DNA from: Helicobacter sp. 13S00401-1
GTDB taxonomy: Bacteria; Campylobacterota; Campylobacteria; Campylobacterales; Helicobacteraceae
Reading direction: 5' to 3'
Length of the DNA stretch: 64,000 nucleotides
Assembly (NCBI RefSeq): GCF_002272925.1
Contig: NZ_MLAR01000007.1
Location: 27,524 to 91,523, forward strand
The position numbers were made by a program, and so were the translations under genes. The notes beneath the pieces were generated by a model. That model saw only the letters and a list, made by a program, of their open reading frames with translations. It made no database searches and was not told the origin of the DNA. Positions 56,109 through 64,000 of this stretch are shown in pieces; the first letter of the stretch is position 1, and each line of letters begins with the position of its first letter.

Positions 56109-58803
56109 GTTTAAAACAAACTGCACACTTTTAAGTTTGCTTCTTCCTAGCTTTTTACTAGCAGATCATGAGTTTAAAGCAGGTGAATCAAATTTCCCAG
56201 TTACTACTAGTTCACTTGGCAAGGTTACTACTGAGACTAATAATACGGGAGTGCTTTTACTACAAAACTCAACGATAAGCTTTACTAATATAGGAATACA
56301 AGATAAAGCCATAAAAAGTATAGTTTTTGATCATAGAGATATTACAACTCTTAGTGGCCGTAATGGCAAAATATATACCTATGGCATAACTGGTAATGAT
56401 AAAAATAATAATCTCACTGCAGATTCTATAAATGCACTTGGTATCCTAAAGTTTACAGGGCAGATACAAGCTTACAGTATAGATATAAAAGAAGCAAACT
56501 TAACCAGTACAAGCATAAAGCCTCCTCAAGCAAGTAATAGAAGAGAAAATAGTGTCTCTATAGCTACTTTAAATATGAATGGTGGAATTATAGAAACAGA
56601 TAGTTTTACTAGTAGTGATACTATAAACTTAACCAACAAAGCAAATTTAAGTCTTAAGGGTAGGACCTTACCAGCAACAAGTGAGTTTGCTAATGATGCT
56701 TTTACATCAGCACCAAAGGTAACTATAAAAAATGCTAGCTTAGATAACTCTAGTATAAGTGTTGATGGAAGTTTAAGTGCAAATGAAGGTGATCAGATTT
56801 TCCTAACTCTTAAAAATGGCTCTAGTGTAAGTGCTTACTCAGTGGCAGGGGCTAATAAGCTAGTAACAAAAGGTGGAAGCAGTACTACCAAAAATACCCT
56901 TACTATAAATGATGTAAATATAGAAGATAACAACAACTTAGTTCAAACTAGCTTTCACGGCCTAGATCTAAGCCCATTTACTACTATAAATACGCAAGGC
57001 GATTTTAGTAGCACAAGCACAAATACTTTTTACTTCACTACTACAGAATCTAGTTTTGATATAGCAAGTATTACTTCTGAAAATGGAAGTATTGAGCTAC
57101 AAAAAAGCTTGAATATTAACTCTATTAGTAAAGATTCCAAATCCCACTTTGAAAATTTTTTAAAAAATAAAGCTGGTATAAAAAATGCAGGTGATGAAGC
57201 CACTAAAGCCCTTTTACTAAAATCAAGTTTTCTTAGCTCAGCTACTGGCGTGACTTTGGGTGCTAGTAAGATTGATGGGGGCTATTTTTCTTCTACTACT
57301 TATAGTGTAAAAGATATAAATGGTATTGAAAAAGGCAACTATAAGCTAGGGAGTAAAAAGCTAGATTCTGGCTTTATCTTTGTTGACTTTCATCTAGGCA
57401 AAAAAGAAAGCCAAAGCGATGATAATGTCTTAGACTTACTAGCTAAGTATAACTCCCAAGGACTTTATAATCTCATAGAATCAAATCCTAAGCCAGAAGG
57501 AGCAAATCCAGTACCCGCACCAAAAGAGCCAGAATCCCCAGTAGAATCCTCAAAAGATGATAATCCAAACCCAAGCGGTCTAAGCGAAAGCAGTACAGAT
57601 AAAAATACTCCAAGTGATGCTCCCCTATCAAAACCTAGCCTAGATTCCATCCTCCAAAGCCATAAGACAAAAGACAATATAAAAAAGCTAGCCCTAAAGA
57701 TAGATGAGTTTGCAAATAAAGATTCTATAAACCCAAACTCACCTAGCGGTAGAGTTTATGAAAGATTTAGTTTTATAAGTGGAGATGAAGATATAAGGAG
57801 GGCTAAGGCTAGAGCTATGTTACAAGAGTTACTGCCTAATGATATGGATAACTCCTTGCAAAACTACGCCTTAGAATCTAACTCTGCAACTACTGATGCA
57901 TTAGATTCTATAGTGGCTAGTTCTATGCTTGCTAACTCATTAAAAGATATAGACTTTAAAAAGCTAAGGTTTGCAAGCACTGCTCCTTTGGTCCTTCCTT
58001 ACATTAAAGAAAAAGTTAGTGAAGTCTATGCACAAGTGCTTTATCAAAACATCATTCAAGGTAGTAGAGATAGCATAAAGGGCTATAGTTCTAATACTTT
58101 TGCCTTTCTAACTGGGTCTAATCAAAGAGTGCTTAATATGATAGTTGGCTTTAATGTAGGTTATGCCAACTCACGCACTAGCTTTGATTCTATATTCAAC
58201 TCTCTTAGTTCAAGAGTATACCTTTACTCGCTTGAAAGCGGCTTTACTTATCATGTAAGCTTAGGCTATAGCCTACACTCTATAAGTAGCACTAGAACTC
58301 AAAGCACCTTAGAGACTTCAAGTCGTGCTAGCTACTTTGCTAATGAGTTTAATGCCGCGCTACTTTTAGGCTATAGATTTAACCTAGATAAGCACTCTTT
58401 ACTGCCAGCTTTTCGTTTTACCTATCTTAGTTTAGTTCAAAGGCCTTATGCAGAAAGTGGTAGTTTTGCTTTGAAAGTAGATTCCAAGTTTCAGCAGGCC
58501 TTACTACCTAGTGTTGGTATAAGCTATAGCTTTAATGCACTTGATAATCTAAAACTAAGCGCAGGGGCTTTTCTCTTTTATGATGTACTTTCAAAAACTA
58601 TAGTTAATAACGTCTCTTTCTTAGATGAAGAGATTAGCTTTAACGTAGCAAGCCTTGCTAATGCACCTTTTGGTGGGAATGTTAATGCAAGCATTAAGTA
58701 TGACATCACTTCTAGTCATAATCTTGCACTTAGCTATATAGGCACTTTTAAGCAAGCCTTAGTTGCCACTGCGTTTAGTTTTAGGTATGGCTATAGATTT
58801 TAA
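56107..58803 (+). CDS. Autotransporter (type Va secreted surface protein)
   Basis: An 898-residue protein with a signal peptide (LLSLLLPSFLLADHEF, cleavage near 19-20). The passenger is repetitive and rich in Thr/Ser/Asn (about 20-450), with beta-helix-like repeats (ANLSLKGRTL, NASLDNSSISVDGSLS, LTLKNGSSVSAYSVAG). A Pro/Ser/Asp/Glu-rich linker covers about 459-515. The C-terminal autotransporter barrel spans about 640-898 and ends FRYGYRF with terminal Phe. Passenger function is not evident; there is no recognisable VacA toxin, protease triad or RGD motif. The gene is monocistronic. Its start lies in the hairpin described at 56066-56108. Confidence 0.85.
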   Translation: MFKTNCTLLSLLLPSFLLADHEFKAGESNFPVTTSSLGKVTTETNNTGVLLLQNSTISFTNIGIQDKAIKSIVFDHRDITTLSGRNGKIYTYGITGNDKNNNLTADSINALGILKFTGQIQAYSIDIKEANLTSTSIKPPQASNRRENSVSIATLNMNGGIIETDSFTSSDTINLTNKANLSLKGRTLPATSEFANDAFTSAPKVTIKNASLDNSSISVDGSLSANEGDQIFLTLKNGSSVSAYSVAGANKLVTKGGSSTTKNTLTINDVNIEDNNNLVQTSFHGLDLSPFTTINTQGDFSSTSTNTFYFTTTESSFDIASITSENGSIELQKSLNINSISKDSKSHFENFLKNKAGIKNAGDEATKALLLKSSFLSSATGVTLGASKIDGGYFSSTTYSVKDINGIEKGNYKLGSKKLDSGFIFVDFHLGKKESQSDDNVLDLLAKYNSQGLYNLIESNPKPEGANPVPAPKEPESPVESSKDDNPNPSGLSESSTDKNTPSDAPLSKPSLDSILQSHKTKDNIKKLALKIDEFANKDSINPNSPSGRVYERFSFISGDEDIRRAKARAMLQELLPNDMDNSLQNYALESNSATTDALDSIVASSMLANSLKDIDFKKLRFASTAPLVLPYIKEKVSEVYAQVLYQNIIQGSRDSIKGYSSNTFAFLTGSNQRVLNMIVGFNVGYANSRTSFDSIFNSLSSRVYLYSLESGFTYHVSLGYSLHSISSTRTQSTLETSSRASYFANEFNAALLLGYRFNLDKHSLLPAFRFTYLSLVQRPYAESGSFALKVDSKFQQALLPSVGISYSFNALDNLKLSAGAFLFYDVLSKTIVNNVSFLDEEISFNVASLANAPFGGNVNASIKYDITSSHNLALSYIGTFKQALVATAFSFRYGYRF

Positions 58804-58933
58804 AAGTTATAGATTCCATAGTTTTTATTTAATATTTATGTGGGTAGAAAGGAGCTTTCTTTTTTGAGCAAAAATATGGCTTTTTTGATAAAATCAAGGC
58901 TTATAAATAACTCTCAAAATACAGGACTAACCC

Positions 58934-61258
58934 ATGTCACAAGATACCTCTAAAAGCAACCATTTTATAGATGAAAATAGCCTCCCTAAAGTCCTAAAAC
59001 AACATAAACTTAGTATGCAAGACTATGAAGAGATAAAAAAGATATTAGGAAGGACTCCAAACTTTTTAGAGCTTGGAATCTTTTCTGCGATGTGGAGTGA
59101 GCACTGTAGTTATAAGTCAAGTAAGAAGTTTCTAAAAGGCCTTTTTGAACCTTTACCTCACGTAGTGCAAGGGCCGGGCGAAAATGCTGGCATTATAGAT
59201 TTAGGTGATAATCTTTGTGCAGTTTTTAAGATGGAATCTCACAACCACCCTAGCTTTATAGAGCCTCACGCTGGGGCTGCTACTGGAGTAGGGGGGATAA
59301 TGAGAGATGTGTTTACTATGGGGGCTGACTTACTAGCAAGCTTAAACTTCTTATGTTTTGGGGATATAGAATCTAAAGAAAACAAAAAGCTTCATACTAG
59401 ATTAGTTAATGGAGTGAGTGAAGGTATAGCTCATTATGGAAACTGTATGGGCGTGCCAACTATAGCTTCTAAAAGCCTTTTTGAGCCTTGCTACAATGGC
59501 AACATCCTAGTAAACGCCTTTAGCCTAGGTCTAGTTGAAAAAGATAGAATCTTTTATGCAAAAACTACTAATGAAGATAGCAGCTTTCAAGAAAGCCCTG
59601 TAATTTATGTAGGTAGTAAAACCGGCAAAGATGGGCTTGGTGGGGCGGTCATGAGTAGTGATAGTTTTGGAGAAGATTCTAAGTCCTTAAAACCAACTGT
59701 GCAAATAGGCGATCCCTTCACTGAAAAGCTACTACTTGATGCCTGCTTAGAAGTGTTTAATAAAGACTTAATAGTTGGCATACAAGATATGGGTGCAGCA
59801 GGCCTTACAAGCTCAAGCTTTGAAATGGCAGCACGCTCAAAGTCTGGTATGAGACTAGATCTTGATAAAGTGCCTATGAGAGAAGAGGGTATGAGCCCTT
59901 ATGACTTGATGCTTAGTGAAAGTCAAGAAAGGATGCTACTAGTTGCAAAACCAGGCAAGGAAGAAGAAGTCTTAAATATCTTTAAAAACTACGAGCTAGC
60001 AACTGCCATCATAGGAAAAGTAACTGATACTAAAAATATGGAGCTTTACTGGCACGGAGAGTGTGTTTCAAGCATGCCTATAGAATCTGTAACTGATAAT
60101 GCCCCCTTGCTTGATAGACCTCTTAAAAAGCCAGCTTATCTAGATGAAGTGGCAAATTTAGATTCCAAAGACTATGAAGGACTTGATCTTACAGCCTGCC
60201 TTAAAAACCTTTTAAGTAGCCCAGAGATTGCTGATAAAGCCTATATTTACGATCAGTTTGATGATAGTATAAAAGCTTCTACTTTAAAAGGTTGCTCTAG
60301 TATTAATGACCCAGTGATCGCCCTTCCAAGAAACATGTACAAAAATGAGGCTAATGCTAAAAAAGCTATCTCCATAGCCCTTCGTGCCTATCCTAGAAAA
60401 AGCTATCTAAATCCAAAAGAGGGCGCAAAGCTAGCCTTAGTTAATGCCGCACTTGGACTAGCTTTAAACTCTGCTAAGCCTTTGGCGATAACTGATTGCT
60501 TAAACTTTGGGAATCCTGAAGATCCTGGCGTTATGTGGCAGTTTGCAGAAAGTATAAAAGGCATAAAAGAAGCTTGCACTGCCCTAAAAACACCAGTAGT
60601 TAGTGGTAATGTCTCTTTATATAACCAAAGTGTAGAAGGGAAAAAGTCTGAAAACATCTATCCAACTCCGAGCATAGCCATGGTTGGCTTGATAGAAGAT
60701 AAAGATAGGGTTTTGCCAGCACACTTTGTAGAAGAAAGCACTACGCTTTGTGTGATAGGAGACCTAGAAGCCTTGCACATAAGCTCTATGGAATCTAAAT
60801 TTGCAGGCTCTAGCTTACAAAAGATTCTGGGTTTGCCAGTAAGTGGAACCTTTGCTAGCTTTGATTTAAAAGCTAGTAAGGCTATGGTTAATTTTATTTT
60901 AGAAGCATTGGAACATAAGCTTTTACTAAGTGCTTTAAGTGTAGAAGAAGGTGGGCTAGCAGTGGCTTTAAGTAAGATGGCTTTAAAGTCTCATCTTGGA
61001 TGCATGGTAAAAACATCTATAGTAAAAGATGGCTTTAAAGCTTTAGATCTGTTTGCTGAGAATATCCCTTTAGTGCTTTGTGAGTTAACTCATAAAGATG
61101 AAGAGGCTTTGTGCGAGTTAGCATCAAAGCATGGTATGCCTGTGAGTTTTATTGGCGTAACTAGTGGTGAAGCACTAATTAGTATAGATTCTATAACCTT
61201 AACTCTAGAAGAGGCTAGGAAGCTTTATAATGAAGGCTTTAAAAAATCCCTTGCCTAG
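58934..61258 (+). CDS. purL: Phosphoribosylformylglycinamidine synthase subunit PurL
   Basis: A 774-residue small-type PurL, the ATP-dependent synthetase part that works with PurS and PurQ in purine synthesis. Visible are MWSEHCSYKSSKKFLK, GPGENAGIIDLGD, KMESHNHPSFIEPHAGAATGVGGI, IQDMGAAGLTSSSFEMA and CLNFGNPEDPGVMWQF. The length is a little over the usual ~740. No glutaminase domain is fused. PurS and PurQ are not in the window. A possible terminator hairpin, TTAGCCTTAAA (61283-61293) with TTTTAGGGCTAA (61311-61322), follows. Confidence 0.96.
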   Translation: MSQDTSKSNHFIDENSLPKVLKQHKLSMQDYEEIKKILGRTPNFLELGIFSAMWSEHCSYKSSKKFLKGLFEPLPHVVQGPGENAGIIDLGDNLCAVFKMESHNHPSFIEPHAGAATGVGGIMRDVFTMGADLLASLNFLCFGDIESKENKKLHTRLVNGVSEGIAHYGNCMGVPTIASKSLFEPCYNGNILVNAFSLGLVEKDRIFYAKTTNEDSSFQESPVIYVGSKTGKDGLGGAVMSSDSFGEDSKSLKPTVQIGDPFTEKLLLDACLEVFNKDLIVGIQDMGAAGLTSSSFEMAARSKSGMRLDLDKVPMREEGMSPYDLMLSESQERMLLVAKPGKEEEVLNIFKNYELATAIIGKVTDTKNMELYWHGECVSSMPIESVTDNAPLLDRPLKKPAYLDEVANLDSKDYEGLDLTACLKNLLSSPEIADKAYIYDQFDDSIKASTLKGCSSINDPVIALPRNMYKNEANAKKAISIALRAYPRKSYLNPKEGAKLALVNAALGLALNSAKPLAITDCLNFGNPEDPGVMWQFAESIKGIKEACTALKTPVVSGNVSLYNQSVEGKKSENIYPTPSIAMVGLIEDKDRVLPAHFVEESTTLCVIGDLEALHISSMESKFAGSSLQKILGLPVSGTFASFDLKASKAMVNFILEALEHKLLLSALSVEEGGLAVALSKMALKSHLGCMVKTSIVKDGFKALDLFAENIPLVLCELTHKDEEALCELASKHGMPVSFIGVTSGEALISIDSITLTLEEARKLYNEGFKKSLA

Positions 61259-61612
61259 CAAAAACTCTGCTCTCTATATACCTTAGCCTTAAAGTGCTTT
61301 CATATATGCATTTTAGGGCTAAACATGCTTTTAAAACTTTGATAATATTAAGTTTTATAATATTTTTGTATTTTATTTTTAATATTTCTTAATAATGCTT
61401 CTTTTTTACAACTTATTCTTAATGTCTTTAGACAAAGCACTACGTGCTTTTTAGTGAAGATTTCTTGAACATATAATTGTCATTATTTAGTTTTTATCTC
61501 AGAAATATAATAAAAAACTTATCATTCTTTCTCAAGATGTGATCAAAAGTAGTAAAATTTCAATAGGTGATTTAGAAGGGTAACCTAAAACTAAACTATA
61601 GGAAGGTACAAA
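61259..61612 (+). promoter_or_regulatory. 354-bp leader region of the cooS-like gene
   Basis: No gene was found. Besides the likely purL terminator (61283-61322), it holds a clear terminator-type hairpin at 61434-61452. A -10-like TAAAAT is at 61553-61558. A partial CRP/FNR-like half site, TGTGATCA, sits at about 61538-61545 in the -35 region. AGGAAGG just upstream of the ATG at 61613 is the ribosome binding site. What ends at the internal terminator is unknown: a small RNA, an attenuated leader or purL read-through. Confidence 0.45.
61434..61452 (+). terminator. Rho-independent-type hairpin inside the cooS-like upstream region
   Basis: The perfect stem AAAGCAC (61434-61440) / GTGCTTT (61444-61450) has a 3-nt loop TAC and is followed by further T residues on the plus strand. 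It lies 160 bp before the cooS-like start. Confidence 0.65.
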
Positions 61613-63652
61613 ATGGATACTAGAGAACAAATAAGTGGACTACATACTGAACCAGATAGAGACCTCAAAACTACTACTAGTCACGGTCACGAACATGGAG
61701 TAGATGACTATGACTATATGAAAGCTGTAAATGCTTATAGGAAAACATTTGCTAGTAAACAAGATGTTTTAGACTTTACACCAGACCCTGCCGTTAAAGA
61801 GATGTTGCTTTATATGACTGAGAAAGGAATCTCCACTCCTTTTGATAGGTTTGATAGCCAAAAACCACAATGTGGTTATGGTCTATCCGGGATTTGTTGT
61901 AAAAACTGTAACATGGGTCCTTGTAAGATAACTAAAAAAAGTCCTAAAGGGGTTTGTGGTGCTGATGAAAATATCATAGTTTCAAGAAATGTTTTAAGAG
62001 CTATAGCAGGCGGTACTGCTGCACATGGTATACACGCTAGAGAAGTTATACTTGCTTTGAAATTTGCAGCACAAGGAAAGCTAGATCTTCCTATACTAGG
62101 TGAGAATGTATTAAGAGAGGTTGCACCAAAGTTAGGTGTAGAAGATTCTGAGAAAAAAGGCTTAAAAGAGCTAGCTATAGAAGTAGCTGATATATTATTA
62201 GATGACTTATCAAGAACTTCACCTGATGAGTACAGACTTTTAAATGGCTTTGCTCCAGAAGAACGTAAAAAAGTGTGGAAAGAGATGGATGTTTTGCCTA
62301 TCTCTGCTTATCATGAAGTTTTTGAAGCTTTACATAGAAGTAATGAAGCTACAGATGGTGACTGGAAAAACATCATGAAACAGTTCACAAGATGTGGGTT
62401 AACTTTCTTCTTTTCTACTGTTTTGGCTCCAGCTTTAGCTACTGATATATTATTTGGCTTACCACAAAGAAAGATGTCAAGAGTAAATGTTGGTGCACTA
62501 GAAAAAGGTTACGTAAATATAGCAGTTCATGGACACTTACCAGTTTTAGTTAGTAAGATAATAGAACTTGGAAGAACTGATGAGTTTATACAACTAGCTC
62601 AGTCAAAAGGTGCTAAAGGTATCAAGTTTTATGGAATCTGCTGTACTGGTCTTTCTTCAATGTATAGATATGGAGACGTAGTGCCACTATCAAACTCAGT
62701 TGGTGCTGAACTTGTACTTGGTACTGGTGCGCTTGATTGTTGGGTGGCTGATATACAAGATGTTTTCCCTGGTATCATGGAAGTTGCAAAGTGCTTTAAA
62801 ACTACAGTTATAACAACTAGTGATTCAGCAAGACTTATAGGTGCAGAACACTATGCTTATGACCATCACCACAGCAACGTAGCTGATACTGATAAGATAG
62901 CTAGGAAGATTATGAATAGAGCCATTGAAAGTTACGCTGATAGACGTGATATAGAAGTGCATATACCAAAATATGAAGTTAACGCACAAGTTGGCTTTAC
63001 TTCTCAAAATATATCTGCAACTTTTGGTGGATTTGCACCTATAGCTAAGGCTATTAAAGAAGGGAAAATCCTAGGTATAGTTAACTTAGTTGGTTGTACT
63101 AACCCAAGAGTTATCTATGAAAGAGCAGTTTATGACATAACTAAAAAGTTAATAGCTAACAATATCTTAATCCTAACTAATGGCTGTGCATCCTTCCCTA
63201 TGTTAAAAATGGGTCTTTGTGATGCAAGTGCTAGCAAGCTAGCAGGTGAAGGGTTAAGAGAGTTCATAGAAGCTAAAGGTCTTCCTCCAGTATGGCACGT
63301 AGGTGAATGTGTAGATAACACTAGATCTGTTGAAGTATTTGGCGGTGTAGCTGGAATCTTTAATCAAGAGATGAAAGATATGCCTTTTGCTATGTCAAGT
63401 CCAGAGTGGGCTAACGAAAAAGGTGTAGGTGCATCTTACTGCTTTAGACTAATAGGTATAAACACTTTCCACTGTGTGTATCCACCAGTAGCAGGTGCGC
63501 CAACTGTGGCTGCAGCCATATATAATTCAAAAGAGTTAGGTGCGACTATGAACGTAGATCCAGATCCTATGGCACTAGCTGATAAGATCATAGCTGACTT
63601 AAAGGCTAAGAGAGCAAAACTAGGGTGGAGTGTTGAGGCAGTAGAAGCCTAA
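61613..63652 (+). CDS. cooS: CooS-type anaerobic carbon monoxide dehydrogenase homologue with altered C-cluster ligand
   Basis: A 679-residue homologue of Ni-Fe carbon monoxide dehydrogenases, which interconvert CO and CO2. The D- and B-cluster cysteines are all present: C87, C95, C96, C99, C104 and C115 (PQCGYGLSGICCKNCNMGPC, then VCGA). For the C-cluster, matches to the known ligands and acid-base residues are the HGH at 306-308, C343-C344 (GICCTG), C495 (LVGC), C525 (TNGC), C566 (VGECVDN) and K603 (NEKGVG). But the Cys of the canonical D-x-Q-C motif is Asp383 (ADIQDVFPG). H138 and H141 match the proton path. A His-rich N-terminal extension (HGHEH, 24-28) precedes the fold. No cooF or cooC gene is adjacent in the window. 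CO oxidation is therefore uncertain. Confidence 0.85.
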   Translation: MDTREQISGLHTEPDRDLKTTTSHGHEHGVDDYDYMKAVNAYRKTFASKQDVLDFTPDPAVKEMLLYMTEKGISTPFDRFDSQKPQCGYGLSGICCKNCNMGPCKITKKSPKGVCGADENIIVSRNVLRAIAGGTAAHGIHAREVILALKFAAQGKLDLPILGENVLREVAPKLGVEDSEKKGLKELAIEVADILLDDLSRTSPDEYRLLNGFAPEERKKVWKEMDVLPISAYHEVFEALHRSNEATDGDWKNIMKQFTRCGLTFFFSTVLAPALATDILFGLPQRKMSRVNVGALEKGYVNIAVHGHLPVLVSKIIELGRTDEFIQLAQSKGAKGIKFYGICCTGLSSMYRYGDVVPLSNSVGAELVLGTGALDCWVADIQDVFPGIMEVAKCFKTTVITTSDSARLIGAEHYAYDHHHSNVADTDKIARKIMNRAIESYADRRDIEVHIPKYEVNAQVGFTSQNISATFGGFAPIAKAIKEGKILGIVNLVGCTNPRVIYERAVYDITKKLIANNILILTNGCASFPMLKMGLCDASASKLAGEGLREFIEAKGLPPVWHVGECVDNTRSVEVFGGVAGIFNQEMKDMPFAMSSPEWANEKGVGASYCFRLIGINTFHCVYPPVAGAPTVAAAIYNSKELGATMNVDPDPMALADKIIADLKAKRAKLGWSVEAVEA

Positions 63653-63678
63653 AAACTAGCCTTAAGATTTGAATGAAT

Positions 63679-63758
63679 AGTAGAGGGATTTTTATAAAGA
63701 GCCTTAGCTAAAAGCTTATAAATCCCAGTTATAAGGGGGCTTATAAAGTCCCTCTACT
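63679..63758. repeat. Nested inverted repeat downstream of the cooS-like gene
   Basis: The outer arms are 63679-63697 (AGTAGAGGGA then TTTTTATAA) and 63741-63758 (TTATAAAG then TCCCTCTACT), nearly perfect over 18 positions. Inside lies a second perfect 7-bp hairpin, CTTATAA (63715-63721) / TTATAAG (63729-63735). It begins 27 bp after the stop. It may be a terminator-like 3' structure, though no clear U-tract follows. Confidence 0.55.
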
Positions 63759-63840
63759 TGATATAAACTACATTTTTATAATCTCCTCTTTACTTTTTTA
63801 ATCCTTTTTAATAACTAATCATAAATCTACATAATTGCCA
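63759..63840. other. Gene-free stretch after the nested repeat
   Basis: AT-rich sequence with several T-runs. No gene, promoter or repeat could be supported here. Confidence 0.3.
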
Positions 63841-63861
63841 CCTAGCTAACTCTTAGCTAGG
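63841..63861. repeat. Perfect 9-bp inverted repeat
   Basis: CCTAGCTAA (63841-63849), spacer CTC, TTAGCTAGG (63853-63861). It marks the start of the open frame that runs to the window end. Only a weak T-stretch follows on the plus strand, so terminator function is doubtful. Confidence 0.55.
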
Positions 63862-64000
63862 ATTTCAGCCTTTGATGATGCTATCTTAAAAAGACTAGAT
63901 AAAACAGCAAAGCAAAAAGGTGGTAACTTACTAGCAACTACTCCAAGTGGTAGGTTTGCTATGAAAGCACTTAATACATCTGCAAGATTACTAGGTTATA
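63850..64000 (+). other. Open frame running off the window, unrecognised, no start at its 5' edge
   Basis: A reading frame is open from 63850 (after an in-frame TAA at 63847-63849) to the end. It reads RISAFDDAILKRLDKTAKQ, then KGGNLLATTPSGRFAMKALN and ASARLLGY-like residues. The amphipathic composition looks coding, yet the first in-frame ATG is only at 63961, with a weak TAGG upstream. Either a gene starts at 63961 or this is the 3' remnant of a decayed gene whose 5' part is missing. I do not recognise the family. Confidence 0.35.

Noticed and set aside
61340..61380. Possible NikR- or Fur-like box (ATAATATT repeats) before the cooS-like gene
   Set aside because: The sequence is nearly pure A/T and matches such loose consensuses by chance.

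Overview
The window is AT-rich, gene-dense DNA of a Campylobacterota bacterium, most probably a Helicobacter or close relative. Signs of this are FliY and FliA next to FliM, a CheV chemotaxis adaptor, an LPP20-type lipoprotein, an ATP synthase operon with b and b' subunits behind parAB, the four-subunit OorDABC 2-oxoglutarate oxidoreductase and malate:quinone oxidoreductase. From memory, several gene orders match H. pylori: fliA-fliM-fliY; birA-parA-parB-atpF'FHAGDC-tolQ/exbD-tolA-tolB-pal-cpoB-slyD; and surA-like, TPR, rnhA. By contrast, sucCD joined to oorDABC is the Campylobacter arrangement. The species cannot be named from the sequence.

Layout. 1-4353 (+): the end of fliA, then fliM, fliY and a UvrD-like helicase. 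4582-4869 (-): three tRNAs (Arg-CCT, Leu-CAA, Leu-GAG). 5007-8475 (-): a cysteine hydrolase, atpE, a carboxynorspermidine dehydrogenase and cysE with a long charged tail. 8678-14687 (+): cheV, aspS, adk, ppa, gpmI and a TM2 protein. 14871-15911 (-): mnmA. 16052-17338 (+): an unassigned outer-membrane protein. 17460-19274 (-): a broken prepilin-like gene and class I fumarase. 19427-21923 (+): a SurA-like chaperone, a LapB-like TPR protein and rnhA. 22059-23010 (-): yceI and a decayed marR. 23306-38950 (-): a nearly unbroken block with slyD, the Tol-Pal system, F1Fo ATP synthase, parAB, birA and a TPR/glycosyltransferase-9-like protein. 39433-47084 (+): an LPP20 lipoprotein, nrdB, nitrilase, pcm, an ABC ATPase, mqo and addB. 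47141-50706 (-): mnmG and glnA. 51014-55961 (+): sucCD-oorDABC. 56107-58803 (+): an autotransporter. 58934-61258 (+): purL. 61613-63652 (+): a CooS-type carbon monoxide dehydrogenase homologue.

How the genes work together. Fumarase, Mqo, SucCD and OorDABC form a respiratory, ferredoxin- and quinone-linked branch of the TCA cycle that feeds the F1Fo ATP synthase encoded in the same window. Tol-Pal, the SurA-like chaperone, the LapB-like protein, the outer-membrane protein and the autotransporter are envelope functions. FliM, FliY, FliA and CheV belong to motility.

The most unusual items are these. (1) The CooS homologue keeps all B/D-cluster cysteines and most C-cluster ligands, but has Asp383 where canonical enzymes have the Cys of the D-x-Q-C motif. 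No cooF or cooC gene is visible beside it, and it is flanked by hairpins. (2) A 14-bp hairpin can hide the Shine-Dalgarno sequence and most of the start codon of the autotransporter gene, with a second hairpin just upstream. (3) A type IV prepilin-like gene has its hydrophobic N-terminus in frame directly after the fumB stop codon, while a plausible leader peptide lies one frame away. (4) The heptamer AGAATCT/AGATTCT is strongly over-represented across the window.
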